From contig JBBAAR010000003.1 in NCBI GenBank assembly GCA_041658185.1, forward strand, positions 1 to 64,000: 64,000 bases of DNA. The letters run 5' to 3'. The notes under the pieces were generated by a model that was not told the origin of the DNA, did not search any database, and saw nothing but the letters and a program-made list of their open reading frames with translations. Shown here piece after piece: positions 57,482-64,000 of this stretch. A program made the position numbers and the translations under genes. Every line of letters begins with the position of its first letter. Position 1 is the first letter of the stretch. Source of the DNA: UBA8919 sp041658185. Lineage in GTDB: Bacteria; Elusimicrobiota; UBA8919.

Positions 57482-58459
57482 TTACAATCGTATTGTCGTT
57501 GCTCCCCATGTTAATCCGCCGCCGAAAGCAACAAGAACCACGATGTCGCCTTTTTTTACTTTACCGTCGTAAATTGCCTCTTCAAGCGCTATAGGTGTCG
57601 TCGCAGCGGATGTGTTTCCGTATTTTTGCAAGTTTAAAAAAACTTTATCCATCGGTATATCTAATTGTTTTGCCACCGCTTCAACTATTCTTATGTTTGC
57701 CTGATGAGGAATTATAAGTTTAACATCATCACAGGTGATTGATGCTTGTTTAATCGCTTTTTTAGCCGCATCAGCCATAGCCCTTACTGCAATTTTGAAG
57801 GTCTTATTGCCTTCCATTTTCATATAGTGAAGTCGCTCATCTACCGTTTTATGCGTCGCCGGATTTCTGGATCCGCCGCCCGGCATCATAAGTAAATCAC
57901 CATAATTACCGTCGGCACCCAAATAGGTGGAAAGTATGTCGCTGGTTGAATTTGTTTTTCTGAGTATCACGGCACCCGCTCCGTCTCCTAATAGAATGCA
58001 GATGTTCCTGTCAGTCCAATCGGTTATGCTTGACAGTTTTTCAGCACCGAGCACCATAACTGTTTTATACATACCGGAGTTAATAAAAGCTTTGGCTATT
58101 GTCAGTCCGTAAATAAAACCCGAGCATGCAGCGGATATATCAAATGCCGCGGAATTTTTTGCACATATTTTTTTCTGGACAAAACAAGCGGTTGACGGAA
58201 AAAACATATCCGGAGTGATTGTGGCGACAATTATTGCATCTATTTCTTCAGCGGAGATATTTGCTTTTTTGAGTGCCCGTTTTGCTGCGTGAATTGCAAG
58301 GTCGGAAGTTGCTTCCGTGTCTTTTGCAATCCGTCTTTCTTTTATGCCGGTTCGTGTTGTAATCCATTCGTCCGATGTTTCAACCATTTTTTCCAACTCA
58401 GCATTGGTTAAAATTTTTTCCGGAAGATATGAGCCGATACCGATAATTTCAATTCCCAT
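57482..58459 (-). CDS. fabH: 3-oxoacyl-[ACP] synthase III (FabH)
   Basis: A 325-residue KAS III with the catalytic Cys in SAACSGFIYGL near residue 113, His in LIIPHQANIRI near 250 and Asn in KYGNTSAAT near 280. It starts fatty acid synthesis from acetyl-CoA and malonyl-ACP. It overlaps plsX by 11 bases. Confidence 0.96.
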   Translation of the reverse strand: MGIEIIGIGSYLPEKILTNAELEKMVETSDEWITTRTGIKERRIAKDTEATSDLAIHAAKRALKKANISAEEIDAIIVATITPDMFFPSTACFVQKKICAKNSAAFDISAACSGFIYGLTIAKAFINSGMYKTVMVLGAEKLSSITDWTDRNICILLGDGAGAVILRKTNSTSDILSTYLGADGNYGDLLMMPGGGSRNPATHKTVDERLHYMKMEGNKTFKIAVRAMADAAKKAIKQASITCDDVKLIIPHQANIRIVEAVAKQLDIPMDKVFLNLQKYGNTSAATTPIALEEAIYDGKVKKGDIVVLVAFGGGLTWGATTIRL

Positions 58460-59480
58460 TTCCGTTTCCTCCGATAGTCAAATGGCTGACCTTTGCGATT
58501 TCGGTCTTTATATTTTCAATTATATTATTTTTTACCGATTCAATGCATAACCTTATTCCATTTTTTACCGCTTTTGCATTTGAAGAACCGTGCCCGATAA
58601 TGCACACGCCGTTAACGCCCAAAAGCGGCGCCCCGCCGTATTCGTCATAATCAATTTTCTTCTTGATGTGTTTGAAAACGCTTTTTAATATAAATGCCGC
58701 CGCCATAATACGCAGCGGATTTTTTTTCATTTCGTTTTTTATAAGTTGAACCAAAAATCCGCTGATGCCTTCGCTTAATTTTAGAACAACATTGCCTATA
58801 AATCCGTCGCATACGACTACATTTACTTTACCCTGCGGTATGTCCCGTCCTTCTATGTTTCCGAAAAAATTTAGTCCGGATTCGGAAATTAGTTTATAAG
58901 TTGCCAGCGTCAGTTCATTGCCTTTTGACGGTTCTTCACCGATAGATAAAAGTCCTATTTTTGGCCGTTCTGTTCTGAAAAGGTTTTTGTAATATACTGA
59001 ACCCATTACCGCAAACTGCAAAAGATTTTTTGGTTTTGAGTCGACATTTGCCCCGATATCAATTAGAACGCATGGGTTTATCAGCGTCGGAAATACCGTT
59101 GCGATTGCGGGTCTCGAAACGTTTTCTATCCGTTTTAGTGACATAAGAGCGGTTGCGTTTATTGCGCCGGAATTTCCTGCCGAAAAAAAACCTTCCGCTT
59201 TGCCGTTAGCGACAAGTTTTATGCCTTTTACGATAGAAGAATTCGGTTTTAATCTTACAGCGTCAACCGGCGAATCACTCATCGTTATTACTTCTTCCGA
59301 ATGAATTATTTTTATAGGCAGGTTTTGAACATTTCTGTATTTTTTCAGTTCTTTTTCTATTTGATGTTCATCTCCCACCAGCAATATTTCCTCGCCATAT
59401 TCTTTTGCCGCATCTATTACGCCCTCAATAACGACGGCCGGGGCACCATCGCCGCCCATTGCATCAACAACTATTTTCAT
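58449..59480 (-). CDS. plsX: Phosphate acyltransferase PlsX
   Basis: A 343-residue PlsX with VVDAMGGDGAPAVVIEG at residues 4-20, SAGNSGAINATALMSLKRI near 101, DIGANVDSKP near 141, GNDLT-like GNELTLATYKL and VVCDGFIGNVVLKLSEG near 227. It makes acyl phosphate from acyl-ACP for phospholipid synthesis. It follows rpmF by three bases. Confidence 0.96.
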   Translation of the reverse strand: MKIVVDAMGGDGAPAVVIEGVIDAAKEYGEEILLVGDEHQIEKELKKYRNVQNLPIKIIHSEEVITMSDSPVDAVRLKPNSSIVKGIKLVANGKAEGFFSAGNSGAINATALMSLKRIENVSRPAIATVFPTLINPCVLIDIGANVDSKPKNLLQFAVMGSVYYKNLFRTERPKIGLLSIGEEPSKGNELTLATYKLISESGLNFFGNIEGRDIPQGKVNVVVCDGFIGNVVLKLSEGISGFLVQLIKNEMKKNPLRIMAAAFILKSVFKHIKKKIDYDEYGGAPLLGVNGVCIIGHGSSNAKAVKNGIRLCIESVKNNIIENIKTEIAKVSHLTIGGNGNGN

Positions 59481-59483
59481 TTG

Positions 59484-59690
59484 TTATTTGCCTTTCTGCT
59501 CTTCCTGTTTTTTTTCTTTGATTTTTACAACGGAGATGCTATTGTAAAATCCGCACTTGGGGCATACATGATGGGGTAGTTTCGGTGATTTACACTGCGG
59601 GCACAGTCCTGAATTTTCCGCCGTAATTTTCCAGTTTGCCCTTCTTTTATTCTGTCGGGATGTGGAATGCCTTCTTTTCGGGTTTGCCAT
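59484..59690 (-). CDS. rpmF: 50S ribosomal protein L32
   Basis: A 68-residue L32 (MANPKRRHSTSRQNKRRAN) with a zinc ribbon CPQC...CPKC. The rpmF-plsX-fabH order is common in bacteria. A Lys/Glu-rich tail is slightly extended. A consensus promoter lies just upstream within ackA. Confidence 0.96.
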   Translation of the reverse strand: MANPKRRHSTSRQNKRRANWKITAENSGLCPQCKSPKLPHHVCPKCGFYNSISVVKIKEKKQEEQKGK

Positions 59691-59725
59691 AAAATTATTT
59701 CTCCTTTTAAATTACGATTTATTTT

Positions 59726-59754
59726 ATTCTACTTTTTTTGAAATGAATTGTCAA
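59726..59754 (-). promoter_or_regulatory. Promoter of the rpmF-plsX-fab cluster
   Basis: TTGACA (59754-59749), 17-bp spacer and TAGAAT (59731-59726), overlapping the last codons of ackA. Its leader is about 30 bases and contains AAAGGAG. Confidence 0.75.
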
Positions 59755-60970
59755 GAAGTTTTTTTGTTTCCCTCGCTATTACAATCGCTTCTTTGGTGGG
59801 AATTACATAAATTTTTATTTTTGATTTTTTATCCGATATGTCTAACTCACAGTCAACACATTTTGAATTTTTTTCTTCATCAATAATTATTCCAAATGTT
59901 TCTAAATCTGATAAAATTTTTTTGCGTATCAGCGGCGACCTTTCACCGATTCCCGCCGAGAAGATGATGTAATCGCATCCGTTAAGAACGCCGATATATG
60001 ACGAAATATATTTTTTTATCCTGTAGCAAAACATCTCAATTGCAAGTTTTGCCCGTTCATTTCCTTCCTCCGATTTTTTTATAATAGTTCTCATATCACT
60101 GCTTATCTGCGATATTCCCAGAAGTCCGCTTTGCTTGTTTAAAAGTGATTGCACGTCATTGGTTTTCAGTGATTCTCTTGACATAAGGTGAAGCGGAATG
60201 GAAGGGTCTATGTCGCCGCATCTTGAACCCATTATAAGTCCTTCAAGAGGTGTAAATCCCATTGATGTTTCAACCGATTTGCCGTATTTTATAGCGGTTA
60301 CGCTTGCACCGTTCCCGAGGTGGCAGTTGATAATTTTAAGTTTTGCCGGCGGTATTTTTGTGATTTCAGAAAGTCGCTCGGTGATATACTGGTTGGATAT
60401 ACCGTGAAAACCATATTTTCTGATGGCGAACTGTTGGTAAAATCTGTACGGCAGGGCATATAAATAAGCGAATTGCGGAATCGTCTGATGAAACGCCGTG
60501 TCAAAAACTGCCACCTGCGGAACTTTTGGGAGAAGTTCTTCTATCGCCAGAATTCCTTTTACATGATGAGGTGTGTGAAGAGGTGCGATGTCATAACATT
60601 TTTCAAGATTTTTTTTGACCGTTTCGTCAATAATTACCGGCTGGGTAAAATATTCTCCGCCGTGGACTATGCGGTGTCCTACTGCTGCAATTTCATTTTT
60701 ATCTTTAATTATTCCGTTTTCGGGCGAAGTAAGAATTTTCAGTATTTCGTTAATTGCCTCCGTGTGATCTTTGGCAACTATCGGTATTTTCATCCCGTTA
60801 GCGGGATTATTTTCTTGCGAATGCGAAAGTATAGTTCCTTCAATTCCGATTGATTCAATCTGTCCTTGGGCGATATGATGAAAGTTCGAATTTTCATCAA
60901 GTTCGTTGTCAATGTTGCATAATTCATATTTTATTGACGAAGACCCGCTGTTTAATACCAGAATTTTCAT
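59729..60970 (-). CDS. ackA: Acetate kinase
   Basis: A 413-residue acetokinase with the ASKHA motif LVLNSGSSSIKYEL at residues 4-17, GHRIVHGG near 103, VFDTAFHQTIP, YGFHGISNQY near 188, NCHLGNGAS and the C-terminal FSAGIGERSPLIR near 335. It makes ATP from acetyl phosphate in fermentation. pta is not in the window. It overlaps ndk by four bases. Confidence 0.96.
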   Translation of the reverse strand: MKILVLNSGSSSIKYELCNIDNELDENSNFHHIAQGQIESIGIEGTILSHSQENNPANGMKIPIVAKDHTEAINEILKILTSPENGIIKDKNEIAAVGHRIVHGGEYFTQPVIIDETVKKNLEKCYDIAPLHTPHHVKGILAIEELLPKVPQVAVFDTAFHQTIPQFAYLYALPYRFYQQFAIRKYGFHGISNQYITERLSEITKIPPAKLKIINCHLGNGASVTAIKYGKSVETSMGFTPLEGLIMGSRCGDIDPSIPLHLMSRESLKTNDVQSLLNKQSGLLGISQISSDMRTIIKKSEEGNERAKLAIEMFCYRIKKYISSYIGVLNGCDYIIFSAGIGERSPLIRKKILSDLETFGIIIDEEKNSKCVDCELDISDKKSKIKIYVIPTKEAIVIARETKKLLDNSFQKK

Positions 60971-61416
60971 TTCCGTAATTCTCGCCAGTCGTCGTCGTTA
61001 AAACTGTAAATTTCATATTCCTTAAAAAAATAGTTTATTTCATATTCGGCAGTTTCCGGTGAGTCGGATGCGTGGATTATATTTCTCCTGTCATTTAATC
61101 CGTAGAGATTTCTAACGGTTCCGGTTTGGGCTTTTTTTGAATCGGTATTACCTATTATAATTCTTACCTCATTTATTACATTTTTTCCTTCCAATACGCA
61201 CGGAATAATAGGTGCGGACAACATAAACTCTTTATATGGCTCGTAAAAAAATTTTCCTTTGTGAGATGCGTAAAACTCATCATATATTTTTCCCGTAAGT
61301 TTTAGCATTTTTAACCCGACTATTTTAAAACCCGCTTCTTCAAATCTTGAGAGCACTTTCCCCACTAATTTTTTACACAGCCCGTCAGGTTTGATAATAA
61401 CAAGAGTCCGTTCCAT
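60967..61416 (-). CDS. ndk: Nucleoside diphosphate kinase
   Basis: A 149-residue kinase with TLVIIKPDGLCKKLVG at residues 4-19, and the phospho-accepting His in RNIIHASDSPETAEYEI near 115-131. Typical NDKs have NTAGxxxP-like and RxxxHGSDS; here the site is IHASDS, as in many bacterial and archaeal forms. A tandem octamer array separates it from the isocitrate dehydrogenase gene. Confidence 0.95.
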   Translation of the reverse strand: MERTLVIIKPDGLCKKLVGKVLSRFEEAGFKIVGLKMLKLTGKIYDEFYASHKGKFFYEPYKEFMLSAPIIPCVLEGKNVINEVRIIIGNTDSKKAQTGTVRNLYGLNDRRNIIHASDSPETAEYEINYFFKEYEIYSFNDDDWRELRK

Positions 61417-61421
61417 ATCTG

Positions 61422-61463
61422 ATTCTCTAATCTCTAATTCTCTAATTCTCTAATTCTCTAATT
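61422..61463. repeat. (TCTCTAAT)n tandem array overlapping the end of the isocitrate dehydrogenase gene
   Basis: About five units of TCTCTAAT with one shortened unit. It begins five bases before the ndk start codon and extends into the coding end of the neighbour, whose last residues ELEN and stop codon are made of repeat units. The unit is the reverse complement of the left arm at 55360-55384. Confidence 0.8.
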
Positions 61464-62494
61464 ATTTCATCCGCCATTTCAGACGTTTTTGCTACGCCCC
61501 CTAAATCATAAGTTACAACTTTTTTTTCAGCGATTACTGTTTTCACCGCGTTTTCTAATTTTCCCGCCGCCTTTTTTTCACCGAGATAGTCAAGCATTAA
61601 AACGCCGGATAAAATCATCGCCGTCGGGTTGACTTTATTCAAACCCTTGTATTTCGGTGCCGAACCGTGAACCGGTTCAAAAAGGGCAATTCCTTCCCCG
61701 ATATTTGCGCCCGGAGCAATCCCGAGCCCTCCGATAAGTCCGGCGCATAAATCTGAAATAATATCTCCGTAGAGGTTAGGAAGGACAAGCACATCATAGA
61801 GTTCCGGCTTTTGCACTAATTGCATGCACATATTGTCTATGAGCCGTTCCTCATATCCGATATCCGAATAATTTTTTGCTACTTCCCGCGCTGTTTCTAA
61901 AAAGAGTCCGTCGGTAAATTTCATTATGTTTGCTTTTGTAACGGCAGTGACTTTTTTTCTCTTGTTTTTCCGCGCATATTCAAATGCGAATTTTACAATT
62001 CTTTCAGTCGCAAATCTGGAAATGGGTTTTATGCTTATTGCAGAACCGTTTCTGATTTTTCCTGCCGATAGTTCTATTATTTTATTTGATTCGGAAGATT
62101 CTGCAGGGAACTCAACCCCGGCATATAAATCCTCGGTATTTTCTCTTACAATTACAAGGTCAATATCAGCATATTTTGATTTTACGCCTACATATGATTT
62201 GCAAGGGCGAAGGCAGGCATATAAATCAAGTTCTTTTCTTAAAGCGACATTTACGGAACGGAAGCCGCTGCCGATGGGAGTTGTAATCGGTCCTTTTATA
62301 GCAACCTTATTTTTTCTGACCGATTCAAGAACATTTTTTGGAAGAGGTGTCCCATATTTTTCAGCGACATCGCTTCCCGCCTCAACGATTTCCCAGTTGA
62401 TTTTAACACCAGTTGCATCCAAAACTTTTTTGGTTGCTTCAGATATTTCAGGTCCAGTTCCGTCGCCGGGTATCAGTGTAATTTTATAACTCAT
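61442..62494 (-). CDS. NAD-dependent isocitrate dehydrogenase (isopropylmalate dehydrogenase family)
   Basis: A 350-residue decarboxylating dehydrogenase with LIPGDGTGPEISEAT at residues 6-20, the RENTEDLYAGVEFP region near 116-129, KANIMKFTDGLF, and LPNLYGDIISDLCAGLIGGLGI near 236-257, then EPVHGSAPKYKGLNKVNPTA. The NTEDLYAGVE loop favours isocitrate (NAD type) over isopropylmalate or homoisocitrate. It feeds 2-oxoglutarate synthesis. The promoter is eight bases from the ATG, suggesting a leaderless mRNA. Confidence 0.9.
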   Translation of the reverse strand: MSYKITLIPGDGTGPEISEATKKVLDATGVKINWEIVEAGSDVAEKYGTPLPKNVLESVRKNKVAIKGPITTPIGSGFRSVNVALRKELDLYACLRPCKSYVGVKSKYADIDLVIVRENTEDLYAGVEFPAESSESNKIIELSAGKIRNGSAISIKPISRFATERIVKFAFEYARKNKRKKVTAVTKANIMKFTDGLFLETAREVAKNYSDIGYEERLIDNMCMQLVQKPELYDVLVLPNLYGDIISDLCAGLIGGLGIAPGANIGEGIALFEPVHGSAPKYKGLNKVNPTAMILSGVLMLDYLGEKKAAGKLENAVKTVIAEKKVVTYDLGGVAKTSEMADEIIRELEN

Positions 62495-62502
62495 AAATTT
62501 TA

Positions 62503-62531
62503 ATTATACAAAATCAAAAGTTTTTAATCAA
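62503..62531 (-). promoter_or_regulatory. Promoter of the isocitrate dehydrogenase gene (leaderless geometry)
   Basis: TTGATT (62531-62526), 17-bp spacer and TATAAT (62508-62503). The ATG at 62494 follows after eight bases; no Shine-Dalgarno sequence is present. Confidence 0.7.
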
Positions 62532-62537
62532 GAAAAA

Positions 62538-62650
62538 TTTTATTTTCAAGTGAGCGAGTGAAAAGCAAACTTGTTTATTTTTCCGAGCAACCGCAGGGAG
62601 TCCCTTCAGGGGCGAGCGCTGAAAAACAAAGGGTTTAATACCCTTTATAT
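62538..62650 (-). repeat. 3'-end hairpin repeat family, copy 3 (long form)
   Basis: Both ends match the elements at 11685-11736 and 31466-31514: TTTTATTTTCAAGTGAGCGA at the left and the perfect hairpin AAAGGGT-ATTA-ACCCTTT at the right. A 60-base GC-richer insert between them contains GGGAGTCCC and CCTTCAGGGG palindromes. On the minus strand the hairpin comes first, 22 bases after the glycosyltransferase stop, and is followed by Ts, fitting a terminator role. Confidence 0.7.
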
Positions 62651-62671
62651 TAAATGATTTACCGATTAAAA

Positions 62672-63799
62672 CTATCGGTATGATAAATATAGTTTTTCCT
62701 GATGGGAAACCATTAAATCAATATCAAATTCCTGCACTCTTTCTTTTGCGACTTGCGAAAACTTTTTTCGCAGTTCGGCATTATTTAACAATCTCAAAAT
62801 TCTTTCAGCCATTTTTTCTGTCTCGTGAGGATTAACAACAAAACCGGTTAATCCCTCCTGAACGATTTCTTTTGATCCGTCAATGTATGTTGCAACCACG
62901 GGAATACCTGCCGACATTGATTCAACGATTACCCTCGGAAGTCCTTCCCACAGCGATGTCAGAACAAAAACATCAAAAATTTTTATAATTTCGTTTGAAT
63001 CTTTGCGCCATCCGGTAAGAATTACATTTTTTTCCAGATTCAATTTCTTGATTTCGGCTTCAATCCGCTTTCGTAAAACCCCGTCACCGACGAGTATGAA
63101 TTTTGCATCAGATTTTTCAGCACACACCAGTTTTGCCGTTTTTATAAAATCAAGAGGCGCTTTTTGTTTCTTAAAGCAGGCAATCATTCCTACGACGCTT
63201 TCGTTTATAATTGCGAATTCTTTTTTCTTTTTTTCAACGTCAATCTTTATCTGATAATCCTGCAGCTTTATTCCGCTTCGTATCATTGTATACTGTAATT
63301 CATTCCCGATTTTACTTTTCAATCCTTTAGAAATATTTTGGTATGAAACGGCAACGAGTTTATTCGTAATTTTTGCTGTCAGTCGTTCTACAAGAATATA
63401 AATAATCCTGACGAAATAATTTTGTTCATCGTTAAAACCAAAACCGTGAAAAGTATGTATTATTACCGGTACTTTTGCACAATATGCCGCCCATCGTCCG
63501 ATAATTCCGGCTTTTGATGAATGCGTATGGACTATATCCGGCTTTTCTTTTTTCAGTATTTTATAAATTTTTATAAAAGCAATTAAATCGTAGAGCGGGC
63601 AAATTTCCCGTATCAATTCTTTCACAAAGTATGTTTTTATATTTTTTGTTTTATCGTCTAAAATGCCACCCTTCCCGCATATCAGAATGACATCAAATTT
63701 ATTTTTATCAAGATGTCCGCAGGTGTAAAGCGTATTTTCCTGCGCACCTCCGAGTTCCAAAAGAGTAATAATATGTGCAACTTTTATTTTCTCAATCAT
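62672..63799 (-). CDS. Glycosyltransferase family 4 (GT-B)
   Basis: A 375-residue GT4 enzyme. The N-terminus has HIITLLELGGAQENTLYTCGHL (donor-side glycine-rich loop), VHTHSSKAGIIGRWAAY near 94 and, in the C-terminal domain, LVGDGVLRKRIE, VFVLTSLWEGLPRVIVESM near 283-301 (EX7E motif) and AGIPVVATYIDGSKEIV. It adds a sugar to a lipid-linked or surface glycan. The upstream FAD-dependent gene fragment also suggests a polysaccharide locus. Confidence 0.92.
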   Translation of the reverse strand: MIEKIKVAHIITLLELGGAQENTLYTCGHLDKNKFDVILICGKGGILDDKTKNIKTYFVKELIREICPLYDLIAFIKIYKILKKEKPDIVHTHSSKAGIIGRWAAYCAKVPVIIHTFHGFGFNDEQNYFVRIIYILVERLTAKITNKLVAVSYQNISKGLKSKIGNELQYTMIRSGIKLQDYQIKIDVEKKKKEFAIINESVVGMIACFKKQKAPLDFIKTAKLVCAEKSDAKFILVGDGVLRKRIEAEIKKLNLEKNVILTGWRKDSNEIIKIFDVFVLTSLWEGLPRVIVESMSAGIPVVATYIDGSKEIVQEGLTGFVVNPHETEKMAERILRLLNNAELRKKFSQVAKERVQEFDIDLMVSHQEKLYLSYR

Positions 63800-63807
63800 T
63801 TAATCAT

Positions 63808-63919
63808 AGAGTGAGCAAGAAATTTTTGAAGAGCCTCAATTTGCGACCTCTTCTTTCCAGGAGCAAATTGTAGAGCGAGTTCTGACGAGCGTCTCAAAAA
63901 AATTTGCTTGCGAGCGACC
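63808..63919. repeat. Dispersed repeat with imperfect terminal inverted repeats
   Basis: The ends GTGAGCAAGAAATTTTTGA (from 63811) and TCAAAAAAATTTGCTTGCGA (to 63914) are imperfect inverted repeats about 100 bp apart. Bases 63828-63847 recur inverted at 26829-26848. The size and structure resemble a miniature inverted-repeat element; no open reading frame is present. Confidence 0.6.
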
Positions 63920-63920
63920 A

Positions 63921-64000
63921 TTATTTTAGCCATTTAGTTATTTCTCTACCTTCTAAAATTGCATCTTCCATTGTGGAATATTGCCACCCGCCGAACCTGC
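63921..64000 (-). CDS. 3' end of a FAD-dependent amine-oxidase/UDP-galactopyranose mutase-like oxidoreductase (partial)
   Basis: The last 25 codons read RFGGWQYSTMEDAILEGREI then TKWLK and stop. The GRFGGWQYSTMEDAILEG segment is the FAD-binding C-terminal motif of amine oxidase or UDP-galactopyranose mutase-like flavoproteins found in polysaccharide gene clusters. The rest lies outside the window, so the exact subfamily is open. Confidence 0.6.
   Translation of the reverse strand, partial: RFGGWQYSTMEDAILEGREITKWLK

Overview
The window is from an AT-rich, Gram-negative bacterium with an outer membrane (LolA, a TonB-dependent receptor, lipoprotein signals) and a probably anaerobic, fermentative life style (ferredoxin-type EtfA with EtfB and an acyl-CoA dehydrogenase, acetate kinase, a PLP-dependent amino acid decarboxylase). 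Nearly every gene is on the minus strand; only a PfkB-type kinase, an M23 peptidase, a bactofilin and tRNA-Leu are on the plus strand. Intergenic gaps are short, many neighbours overlap by 4 to 14 bases, and several gaps hold dispersed or tandem repeats. I cannot place the organism in a phylum from sequence alone; a poorly sampled, Elusimicrobia-like lineage is only a guess.

Layout, left to right: a secreted multi-domain protein gene with an elaborate leader (0-2.2 kb); mismatch repair and tRNA modification (mutL, a PilZ gene, mutS, miaB; 2.3-8.3 kb); a CslA-like glycosyltransferase, a DksA/TraR zinc finger, a basic amino acid decarboxylase, larE and a flavin reductase (8.3-13.1 kb); a complete cobamide salvage locus with two B12 riboswitches (13.1-21.6 kb); RNA and nucleotide enzymes (PHP phosphatase, PhoH, RNase J-like; 21.6-25.4 kb); a small accessory patch with an Imm5-type protein, an attC-like palindrome and a membrane protein beside tRNA-Leu (25.4-26.9 kb); a kinase; an eight-gene arsenic operon (27.8-33.3 kb); a cell-envelope and chromosome-segregation operon (xerD, MBL hydrolase, pgpA, pgsA, rodZ-like, lolA, ftsK, uppP; 33.4-40 kb); accB, pnp, rpsO and three tRNAs (40.2-43.8 kb); PilZ, rdgB, a CsgG-like lipoprotein and valS (43.8-48.1 kb); M23 peptidase and bactofilin (48.3-49.6 kb); etfAB, a toxin-antitoxin pair and an acyl-CoA dehydrogenase (49.6-53.4 kb); a type II fatty acid synthesis cluster from rnc to rpmF (53.5-59.7 kb); ackA, ndk, an NAD-type isocitrate dehydrogenase, a GT4 glycosyltransferase and the end of a FAD-dependent oxidoreductase (59.7-64 kb).

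In the cobamide locus, import (BtuBFCD) feeds adenosylation (CobA) and nucleotide-loop assembly (CobU, CobT, CobS). The first gene is preceded by a compact B12-type aptamer with a terminator. A canonical riboswitch overlaps the end of btuD and controls btuB separately. The arsenic operon joins sensing (ArsR), reduction (thioredoxin-fold/ArsC fusion), membrane redox supply (CcdA, thioredoxin lipoprotein) and two exporters (Acr3, ArsP).

The points most worth a second look are: a PP-loop (Dph6-like) gene inside the cobamide operon that seems to start at AUA; a dnaX-type slippery heptamer just before the pnp stop codon, where the next gene accB has no start codon near its conserved N-terminus; a toxin-antitoxin pair bracketed by two copies of the acyl-CoA dehydrogenase C-terminal codons; at least four mRNAs that look leaderless; a duplicated promoter module with four 11-bp direct repeats; and 7-8 bp tandem arrays that lie between genes, often as inverted pairs, and also inside fabD, lolA and the isocitrate dehydrogenase gene.
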